Positions 54,950 through 64,000 of a stretch of DNA of 64,000 bases are shown here, piece by piece. The stretch is taken from NCBI RefSeq assembly GCF_040954835.1, contig NC_090698.1, forward strand, positions 47,316,284-47,380,283, written 5' to 3'. Within the stretch, counting starts at the first letter, position 1; each line of letters opens with the position of its first letter. This DNA comes from Lepisosteus oculatus (Eukaryota > Chordata > Actinopteri > Semionotiformes > Lepisosteidae). The notes beneath the pieces are model-generated. The model searched no databases and was not told the DNA's origin. It worked only from the letters and a program-made list of their open reading frames with translations. Both the position numbers and the translations under genes were made by a program.

Positions 54950-57900
54950 TTAGGTAGCAATCCTGCGTACAGCATTTATGTCATAGGCCCATACTTGATC
55001 CAGGCCTGCTCCTTCAGTGCCGACGGAGGGCCAGTGTGGGAAAGGGAAACGACATGAAATGACTCTGGCACCATCAGGGAGTTCTGCCAGGAGCTTCTTC
55101 TCCAACACCTCCATCTGAGGAAACAGCAAAATAGTGGTCTGTGAATCAGCTGATTAACAGATATGTGCAAACAAGAATAAACATCTCTTCTGTTGAAAAA
55201 AAAAATACTGTATATACTGTATATGTATTAGATTTTTGAGGAACATTCATCACTGGAAAATACACAGAATTCATCCGTTTGTAGATTATTTAGTAAATAT
55301 GAACCAAATTCCTAATTAAAATGAAAAGAGTTTAAAACTTCACTAACACACATACTAAAACACGTACAAGTAAAATACTTTTAGTTTTTTTTTTCTGGGC
55401 TGTAATCTTGCTGCGTTTTAAATTTATATTTCTAATGCATAACATCTCATTAAGATTTTTGTTTCTGAATTCAGGTAGAATGTAAAATCAATGTGATACT
55501 TTATTTTTTTTTTACAAGCCCTCTTCTTTTAGTACAAAAACAATATTTTTTTGTAGACAATTTGAAACATACAGTACATGTGTATGCATTTATAAAGGAC
55601 GGGAGATGGTGTGTTAATACTTCATTAGTAATGCATGATTTTAATCCATGAGTATGTCTTAAGAATGCATAAGAATCTTGATAATGTATTTGATAAATAT
55701 GTCTTTCTTAGAAAGGAGCTCAGATTTTCAAGTATTGATTAAGCTGGAGCATCGATAAATTAATAACCAGAATGTATTGAAATGAGGAAATTGTTCGGCT
55801 TCATAATGAATGGGAATATGTCCTCACTTCTTGTATTGGGTAAATAAAGTAAATGACAAGCACTTAAATTATTTTTTGATATACAAACTACTGTATAATG
55901 TCCATGGAAGGGTAGACAAGATGTTTTTTTTCAAATATGGATGAATTCTTAGCTTTTGAATACAAAAAGTGGCTAAATATACATGTGTTACCTTCTTTCA
56001 TACTGCATGCTCCTTCTAATTTCTCTTCAGTAATAAATGGGTATTACTTTCAATGGAATGTTTAATAAAACACAAGTAGTATACTTTTTATCTTTCTTTA
56101 AAAATCTAAAAAGCGGAGCAGGAATTTCAAACTACTCCTGCCAGATTTCTATATACTATTTTAATGTAGTTCTAGCCTGGAGCGGACTTGGTGTTCATAG
56201 TTCGACTGATATCCAAAGTACAGTATGTGTTTACTGTATGTCAATGTGTATCTGAGCTGGAATTTCCCCTTTGTGAAGTTAAATATGTACCTGAAGTAAC
56301 ATGCCTGTTTAAGGCTGTTGAATAACTTTAACACATTTGATATAGTTCGTTTTACAAGAGAGTATAGCACTCTGTTAACTCACGCCTGCTGAAGGTAATT
56401 AAAATGTAAAGCTTCATCTGACATTCAAAGGGTGCAAATTCAATCAAAACTAAAAAAAAAAACTCTTGAGCACCTTTCCATACTCCTAAACAACATGATT
56501 CTCTCTTTTGGTAATAGCATTAACAAATCATACAAATATCATCATGGTATATAAATATAGAAATAAGTCTAATTCTGGAACACCATACATTGCTACATAG
56601 GCCACACAGGCTGTGGTTGGATATAAATATAATGGCTAAAAGTCAATATACTTTAGACTTTAAAACTTTAGACTCAGCACAGTGCTTCAGAGACCACGCT
56701 CTCTACTGGATAAATACACGGTATTATAAATCTGGAAACAGGATAAAGTGGGCATACAAAGCAAAGTACACATTTCCCTAATATAATCTTGTGTGAAAAT
56801 GCAATGATGCGTAAACATAGGACAGTGTAATAGACTTCCCAGAAATGCATCTAATCATGCAAAACCCGTACAAGACCTACATATATTTAGGTAGTGGTAC
56901 AATGTTACAGTTAAAAGTTCGTTTTGAAAACAATGGCTTTTACAGTAAATCACACACACAAAGCACATAAACTTTCGGCTGAAGAATTTATCTTAAAATG
57001 ATGATGTATAATTCATTAGTAGAAGTTCTATGGGTCTTTTCATCTTAAAGATCCCCAAATGATTGGAGATCAGAAAGATCTGTGAGAAAGACATTGAAGT
57101 GAAGTAAGAAACTGGGAAGATTAAATTGTTTAGCCATCTCCTCACAGAGGAATAGTATTGTCACCCTGGCATTTCTGATGTGATGGAACTGGCACTGAGA
57201 AAACACCACGATTATATACTGATCATGGTGAGGTATCGTGATGCTTGGCTTTCCAAATCATGATCTGATACTGAGGGACAGGGCTTGGCTGTGGCTTTTA
57301 GTCTGGTTAGAAATTGCACGTGGTGCAGCCTCCAACCTGTTCTCTTTATAATCTGGGCATGTTATATCCTTTCTGCAATTGTCTTTCTTAAATTTTTACC
57401 AGGGTTGACTTTCAAAAGATTAAATAACCTGATAATGTGTGCCCAATTATCTGTCACTAATATGAGGCTTTAATGTTTAGTTAATTATTAAAGTTACTCA
57501 AATTATAACCAACCATGATATGTGCATCAATCAAGTATCTGTCGGCTGCCCATAAATGATCAATTATATATTTAAAATATATACATGCTTTGCATGATAC
57601 AGTATGTTTCTTTTAACAGTATGTTTGGAAACCTTTGTTTAAAAAGAGGTAAAAAAAGATTGCAAAAAAGAAGTGCTACTGTAAGCAATCACCAGCAATA
57701 AAAACAAAGTACTATATACTGTAAGATGGGAAATCTGAAATGGAAGAAACTACTTATTAAAACCCTTTTGTGCTTAAGTTGATATTTTTCACTTTTTAGA
57801 CAGTGCTGGCATGCAACAAAACACACAAATGAGATGAGTTTATAATAGGAAGAACAGTTATGCAGTAGTGAGACCTCATTTACAGAATAATTTTGACCAC

Positions 57901-59462
57901 CAGTTAATGAAAAAGGTTACTGCTGCTTTGAAATCAGTCAAAAGAACTGATGCATTGGTGGGCTCAAAGAATGTCTATGCACTTGAACTTGGGACTTGAA
58001 CAGAGAAGACTACGGAACCTCATCTATAAGCATTTCAAATCAACAAACACACTGACAAAGTCAACACCACTCCCAAAACTAATTTCACACGTTTCCACCT
58101 GAACTGCTGTGTAGGGTGGCAACTTGTGTATAATGTCTGCCACACGACACCCAAGTGGGACTGCACGGCACTGGTGTGTGAAGTGGTGCCTCTCTTAACT
58201 GTGAAGCTTTGGGATGAAATGTGATGTATAATGTATAATTGTAAGCTACTTCCATTTCTCTATATTGTGACTACATTGCAAGGTAATTATTTTGGTGTAT
58301 AACAGCTTATTATAAAAGCTGAAGAAGTTTGCAAATGATCTTTAGACCTACATAGGACAAGTGCGGTAGGTTTAAAAATAAAGAACAATCAAATACCATC
58401 TCTCACTTGCTTTTGTTGTATTGCTTTGACAGCAGATACTTACCACACCTGGAGCTAAAAATACGGTCACATTATTGTACCTTGACAGATCGGTCTGTAA
58501 ATAGAAAAAAACAGCATTTCATACTTGAAATGAAAAACAGTTCATACTTGAAGTGAAAAAGGTCTTAAAACCCCTACTACGTACAGTATATTTTTCTGTC
58601 TGAGCCTAAGAATTGTGAAGATGCAGACCCGGTCAAAAGTAAAGAAAGTGGTAGAAAATTCACTTTCTTGAAAAGTACTGTAATTCTCCCCTTCCAATGA
58701 TGTCCAATTATAAAATACAAATAGTAAAAACACATCTTTCAAATTGAACATTTTAAATCAAAATGTTGAATGCTGAGATTGAACACTTTTATGTGTGAAA
58801 TAAGTTAAAAATAGAAGTTACAAGTTGAAATTCAAGAAAATGATACATAATTGGAAGCTGACAGATACCTCTATTAGACAGTATATAAGAAGCATATTTG
58901 AGTTTTGCGAAATACCAACCTGGCTTCACTTACTGGATTTTGGATCATAAAAGAAAATCAGACCAAATTATATTGCATATCCTGAACTTTTTCCATTTTA
59001 GAGCCACTTCTCTCTTTTTGAAAGTATAAACCAATTAATTATTTTGAGGTCATACCATAAAGAGCTTAGTTCATTTTCTCATATTAGGTAAATAAAGCCC
59101 AACATCTGAAATTGAATCAGGTTAAAAAACACTGAACCGGAATAAGGTTTACATGTTATTATTTCTCTACTGCATCCGATTCTGATACAGTACATTTGTA
59201 TAGTCTTGAAAATTAAAATGGTAACTATGTGACATTAAAATGTGTACCTTTCCACAGCTACAGATACAGATTTGGAAAGATGATAATTTTTAACAAATAT
59301 CTATTTATGTGAAAGAAGTACCTTCCAAAAATCCTTGTTGACAAAAGTAGCTTTATAGGTGGGTATTCCTTTCCACCAGGCTTTACTTCTTGCATAGGTT
59401 AACAAAATTGAGTTGATCTCAAATCCAGTACTCTGAAGTCCCAGAGAAGAAGCAGCAAAGAC
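54950..59462 (-). CDS. FAM173-family lysine N-methyltransferase (ANTKMT/ATPSCKMT-like), 3' three exons
   Basis: This is a seven-beta-strand methyltransferase. Known family members methylate the mitochondrial ADP/ATP carrier (ANTKMT) or the ATP synthase c subunit (ATPSCKMT). Three phase-0 exons with GT-AG borders are visible in transcript order: 59462-59322 (47 codons), 58494-58444 (17 codons), 55114-54950 (54 codons plus TAA). They join to 118 residues. Seen motifs: LGLQSTGFEINSILLTYAR (SAM-binding motif II with the acidic E, as in human GYELNPWLV), VNKDFWK (human xxDLWK), NNVTVFLAPGVM, ARVISCRFPFPHW and GLDQVWAYD. NVTVFLAP favours ANTKMT; CRFPFPHW favours ATPSCKMT, so the paralogue is uncertain. 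The upstream exon carrying motif I (GSGDGR) and the N-terminal membrane anchor was not found before 64,000 and should lie beyond the window. The protein stops soon after VWAYD with a short tail. The gene converges on gapt, about 2 kb apart. Confidence 0.85.
55115..58443 (-). other. Intron of the FAM173-like gene (3.3 kb)
   Basis: Bounded by a GT donor at 58,443-58,442 and an AG acceptor at 55,116-55,115. It contains the CR1-like LINE remnant at 57.8 kb; no other coding sequence was found. Confidence 0.7.
57835..58110 (+). mobile_element. CR1-like LINE ORF2 C-terminal remnant
   Basis: The plus strand reads V-R-P-H-L-Q followed by FDHQ, then 'ctgctttgaaatcagtcaaaag', and downstream 'cttgaacagagaagactacg'. 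These correspond to the RPHLEYC, ERVQRR and LEKRRLRG stretches of the CR1/L2 ORF2 end. Decayed, and located in an intron of the FAM173-like gene. Confidence 0.5.
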
Positions 59463-61264
59463 CTAATATAAGACAACCAATACAGTGTTACAGATGTAGT
59501 ACAATCAGCCTACAATAAAAGGAAAGGATCTTCTGGTGATTAACAAAATAGGTAGAAGAGACTTACTACAACTGTTTTAACAGTATTCAATATTATTATC
59601 AATATTTTAAAAAGACCAAGGATTTTTAGTCCTGAAATCTGTAAGTTTTTTTATTTACATAAAAATATTAGTAAATAGAGCTTTTTTTTTCTACAGGAAG
59701 TTTGCGTGAGAGCTTCATCTGAGTCATTATCATCACTTCACAACACATAACTTCAACATTATCAGACGTACTTTATAAAGCATTTTGCAAAGAAATTCTT
59801 AAGTTCATCGAAACAAACCATCCTTTGCTTTTTAAAATTGTGCCTAAACTAAAGGAAGATGGCAGGAATTGGCTTGAAAATGATAAAAGAATTAGCAGGG
59901 AAAATAATCAATCATGAGCTGGCCGGAAATAAAAAAAAACAAGCATTTTTTTCTCCAAAATGTACATTTGGAAAACAAGTGGCAGTATTTTATCAATTTA
60001 ATTGATTTAAAAACTAGTCCCTCATAGATTCTGATTTCTTAAAAATATCTTGAAAGTATCCTTAATTAATAAGAACAGTAGTGAAACCATTACAGATACG
60101 GAGCACTCTGCAAACACTTTGTTATTTTAGAACAGTTTTTAAAAATTCCCATTTTCAAGGGATTATTATAAGTACTGGATCCAACATTCACTGTATAAGA
60201 TACTGCCTCAAAAAACAATAACAATAACTGATGAAACTCAAATGTATCTTAACTGACCAGCGACCAAGACCGTATCAAGTCTCTACTGAAAACTGAGAGT
60301 ACATGTGTTTAAAATCACTTCCTTAAGTACAAGTGTTTATTTTCACAAACACAAAAATCAATTATTTATAATAGGAAAGTGACAATGATGCTGGAAATTT
60401 GCAACACATTTGTGGTCTGTAATATATTATGAGTCACTTTTGCTTCCTGTTTGTGTCAGTTTCCACATTTTGACACAATGTAGTTATAAATAAAGCTGGC
60501 TTAATTTATAGTTCAGTGCATCTGCAATCATGAATTGTTCATATTTATTTGAAAGTGTCTGATAAAAACACATGGTTTAAAAAAATAGAAATCTGCACCC
60601 CAAATCTTTCATTTTAAAAAACTATCCAATTCTCCGACATACTGTATGTTCTTTGGACACTTTCTTTTCTAAACACACTCTTTTTCTAAACACAGAACAG
60701 GGTACTCATTGCAAAATTCATTTGCTCTAGGAACAGGTTATTGCCCAACTAAATGCAACAGTTATTTACCAATTTCAGACACAGATGCACTTGGTTAATA
60801 TCACTGAATCTACCACATAAGAAGCAAGTGCAAAGCATGCAATGAAAGTGTAACAAGGACAAATAACAACTGCATTGTAATGTATTTCAGGTCAAGTACT
60901 TATATATTTGTTTGAAGTTATTCACCAGGCCCATCAGTTCCCTTCTCTCATGGTCATATAGCTCAGTCTGCTGATATTCTTGGCGTATAGAGGCTGTTAT
61001 TTAATTAAAACATTTTTTTGTAAATAGGAAAGCAAGCTGGGAAAACCTCCTGAAGCTGTACAGATTGAGAGTGACTGGTCTTCAGGTTGTGAGCTTCACT
61101 AGGAAGAGCTCTTGGCTAACAGCATTAGATGTTGCACATCTCAAAAACAAAAATATATCAGGATAGGACCGCACAACCTCCTCTCTCTCCACCTCTTTAG
61201 AGAGGTTCTCTTCACACTTTGAGATTCCCCAGTTCCTGGGGAGGCATGGCATTGGAAAAGGTGG
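59463..61264. other. Upstream intron sequence of the FAM173-like gene
   Basis: An AG acceptor at 59,464-59,463 shows that an intron continues rightward. I looked on the minus strand for a G-S-G-D-G-R coding exon from here to 64,000 and found none. Confidence 0.5.
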
Positions 61265-61370
61265 ATCATCCAGGTGGATGCTGCACATTGGTGGTGGTGG
61301 AGAGGAGTCCCCATTACCTGTAAAGCGCTTTGAGTGGAGTGTCCAGAAAAGCTCTATATAAGTGTAAGCA

Positions 61371-61435
<65 letters not shown>

Positions 61436-61436
61436 G
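61265..61436 (+). repeat. 5S-SINE family, 5'-truncated copy with long (ATT)n tail
   Basis: It starts at 'atcatccaggtggatgctg', runs through the same conserved tail as the copies at 34.3 and 37.1 kb, and ends in an ATT microsatellite from 61,372 to 61,434. The poly-leucine reading frame across this tail is an artefact. Confidence 0.85.
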
Positions 61437-63115
61437 TTGCTTCACCAAATATCATCTGCCAGGCATTTGCCTAGTCTTGAATTTTGCACATCTTGTCACA
61501 CCTGCAATGTTTGTTCGTCTCTTTATATTAGTATCATATGAGAACTTGATTAGTTTACCATGTACTGTACCAGAATCTAAATAATTTACATCAGCTAGGA
61601 GGTACAGTGCTACACAAATCTCTGTAGTAGTTCACCACCTTAGTTTGAGCATTTACCCCTTGACTGTACTCCATTGTCAGTTTTCAATCGAAAGGCAAGC
61701 ATTAACTTGAGTTCCTACTGCCTTCAATGTAAAAAATGTTAATAAGAAACCTTATCGGAATCCTACCAAATATACAAATATGCCATAACATATGCTCTTT
61801 TGTGTCAGTTCTTGTTGTTGCTTGTTCAAATAACTTTTAACAAGTTAGAGTGTAGAAGTGCAGAGTACTTTAGTACATGCAGGTAGGAGCAAAACATGCT
61901 ACAAATATAAGATGGCTGGGAGAAGCAATCTGTGAAAACAGATGTTAATGCAGACACATTTAGTCTTCTAGACAATGTGGAGAGCAATAAAGAGCAAAGA
62001 TACTGTATAGCAATACAAAAATATGTAAAATATATTTTAATATAAAAAGAAAATATGTGCTCTATACAAGAAAATATGTTGTACAGTTAAAGAATGTTGT
62101 AGAATTAAATCAAGGTACGTTATGTTTAAATTGTATTCTACACTCATAAGGCCAATAAGACATTTAGAGCAAAATGTACAGCTTTGCTCTGCACATTATG
62201 TGTTGCTGTTGATCTGGAAGCACTACAGAGACCAGTAATCAGATATACTGCCAAGCCTGAAGTAACACTTCAAGTAACAGGCTGACAAAACCAATTATTT
62301 TTGGGGCCTGAACAGAGAAGGTTGTGATTCAAGGCATTGACAAGGTTAACAAACAGAAGAACACACTGCCCAGCCAAGCTATCAAACCCTTGTTTGGAAG
62401 AAGAAACTGCTAGATGAGATCCCAATTATTATAGGGACTAGCAACAAGAGCTAGATGATCTTAATGTCTTCCTCTTATTTGTGAATATTTTTTTATGTAG
62501 ATACATTTCTAGAAAAACTATAATATAAAACTATACATATAAATACGCATACATAGAACTAAATACTGCACAGCAGCATGCTGTAAATAACGTAGAAATA
62601 AAACATTGCCGTTTAATGATTCTGAATTTGGAAAATGAATATTTGAAAAGAAACAATGTTCCAACAACAAAAAAATAACTAAACAAAAAGGAATATTCCC
62701 TACCAGAGTCCATACCAGATTATGTAATGTCATCCCTATGTATTTTTCAATTAATCTATGCTGCCAAGCTTTTAAGACAGGAGTAATATCTATATCAGGA
62801 AATGGGACACACATCAAGCCAAGGAAATGTCAGCCATATTCAGTGTACCTGTTGACAAATAAAGGCTGAACAATAATGGGAAGGAACAAAAATTAAAAAT
62901 TATTTATCCTGAAAACCTGATTTTTTTAATTCCAGAAATGAAATAAGTGAAATGTCTGTAACTATTCTGAAACCCTAAGCAATGACTTTATACGACTTGA
63001 CAGAAGTGAGCCAAGGCTGCGTATTTCAAGTGAAAATAACTTGTATTTAGGTATTGTATTATATATCTTGTTCAATGCTTCAGAAAAAAAATAATATTAC
63101 TCATTTTATTGCTCA
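61437..63115. other. No exon seen (LINE remnant listed separately)
   Basis: The 99-codon minus frame at 62,518-62,817 contains a donor-like gtaggg after VWTL, but it does not match any FAM173 region. Remaining DNA is AT-rich and unremarkable. Confidence 0.45.
62125..62440 (+). mobile_element. CR1-like LINE ORF2 C-terminal remnant
   Basis: Words in order: 'agacatttagagcaaaatgt' (RHLE), 'gatctggaagcactacagag', 'cctgaacagagaaggttgtg', 'aaggcattgacaaggtta'. This is the same C-terminal stretch as the copy at 57.8 kb, with many changes. Confidence 0.5.
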
Positions 63116-63700
63116 TACAGTGCCTTGCAAAAGTATTTGATCTCGTCCAAAGGTGTCCAATTTTATGAAATTACAAAATGATGCATGCAAACTTTGAAAC
63201 TTAAGTTTTATTTAAAAAATAGAATGCAGTTGGAAAGCAGACGGAAACAGGTTTTTCCCCTATTATTTGCTTGGACTTTGTTCTGTCCATTTTTCCTCAG
63301 AAAAGAAACTTCTAGTGACAAACTTTCCAGACCCTGCTGGCAGCATGATGCTGCCACCTCCATGTGTGACCATAGGGATGCTGCTGACTGGGAGATGTGC
63401 CATGTTTGATCTGCGGCAAGTAGAACAATTGGCATTTAGACCCAAAAGTCCCAATTTGCTCTCATCTGACCATAACAACTCTTACCACATTTTTGCATGA
63501 TCACTCAGGTGCTTAACTGCAAAATTTGAAATGGGTTATTTTTTATAATGACTTCCTTTTTGCCCTCCCTGCCATATAGGTTAATTTTGTGACTTTCATT
63601 CCCACAGTTCTCCTTTCTTTGGAATGCATCTTCAGTCTGCACTGAGGGTCTGATGTAGTGTCCAGGCCCAGCCTTGCGTACTGTATCTTCTAAAATCTGA
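63116..63700 (-). mobile_element. Tc1-like transposon remnant with terminal repeat
   Basis: It begins at a TA with 'cagtgccttgcaaaagtatt', a typical fish Tc1 terminal repeat. On the minus strand 63478-63310 reads LWSDESKLGLLGLN and HGGGSIM, the transposase stretch preceding the DDE glycine box. The frame is interrupted. The right part is incomplete and the right terminal repeat was not found. Confidence 0.75.
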
Positions 63701-63869
63701 TGAAAAACAGTTTACAAGGCAGTACACCTACTGTACTGCCAAACATCATCTAAAAGAAGAGAGTAGATTCTGGCTATCATGGAGTTTTCATTCATCTGAT
63801 GATGGTCGTCTGTACTTGGATTATTTGTGCCAAGACAAAATAAATAATGGACTTCAATCTATTTTTTAA

Positions 63870-64000
63870 CCACTTCTTCCAATACTTGGTCATGGGGATG
63901 CTGGAGCCTGACAAGCAATCGGCACACACTCACCCTGGACGGGAATGCCAGTCCATCACAGGACAGACACAAACACAGACACACACTCACACCAGGGGCA
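63870..64000 (-). repeat. tRNA-headed fish SINE, cut by window end
   Basis: Minus-strand 3' half: 'ctgtgatggactggcattcc', 'ccagggtgagtgtg' and the 'ggaagaagtggtta' tail. The 5' half lies past the right edge. Confidence 0.7.

Noticed and set aside
61330..61584. Plus-strand frame with a long leucine run
   Set aside because: The leucines come from the ATT microsatellite at the end of a truncated 5S-SINE.
62518..62817. Minus-strand 99-codon frame as upstream exon of the FAM173-like gene
   Set aside because: It has a donor-like gtaggg, but none of the family's N-terminal or SAM-binding motif I wording (GSGDGR).

Overview
This window is vertebrate nuclear DNA, most likely from a ray-finned fish. 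The evidence is AT-rich intergenic DNA, spliced genes with GT-AG introns, fish-type SINEs (a 5S-rRNA-headed SINE and tRNA-headed SINEs with a 'ggttagaaaatgga' tail), Tc1/mariner and hAT remnants, CR1-like LINE fragments and a Gypsy-type solo LTR. The non-duplicated, slowly evolving look of the genes and the presence of a recognisable GAPT would fit a non-teleost ray-finned fish such as a gar, but that is inference. Layout: bases 1-43,100 contain no gene I can support. This stretch looks like a gene desert carrying scattered, mostly decayed transposons: a hairpin retroposon at 2.4 kb, SINEs at 6.1, 15.7, 30.4, 32.6, 34.3, 36.6 and 40.9 kb, Tc1/mariner remnants at 12.9, 26.7 and 30.6 kb, a hAT remnant at 18.9-21.2 kb, a solo LTR at 26.8 kb and LINE reverse-transcriptase fragments at 41.5-42.3 kb. 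One short block at 9.2-9.9 kb may be a broken coding sequence. Genes: PLK2 (polo-like kinase 2) lies complete on the minus strand, 43,751-48,505. It has 15 coding exons that join without any frame break into a 657-residue protein. A TATA/GC/CRE-like promoter lies just upstream and an AU-rich 3' end lies downstream. Next, on the plus strand at 52,108-52,644, is a fish GAPT (GRB2-binding adaptor), recognised by its C-terminal tyrosine motifs. PLK2 next to GAPT matches the order known in mammals (human chromosome 5q11). Convergent with GAPT, on the minus strand at 54,950-59,462, are the last three coding exons of a FAM173-family (ANTKMT/ATPSCKMT-like) lysine methyltransferase. Its 5' exons lie beyond the window's right end. 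The three genes do not form a pathway: PLK2 is an inducible kinase, GAPT an immune-cell adaptor, and the FAM173 relative probably a mitochondrial methyltransferase. The parts most worth a second look are: the GAPT protein, which appears to have replaced its transmembrane helix with a cysteine-rich segment; the FAM173-like gene at an unexpected place; and a 201-bp element that is a perfect 77-bp inverted repeat flanked by a 15-bp target-site duplication. I found no prokaryotic features, CRISPR array, tRNA gene or rRNA gene.
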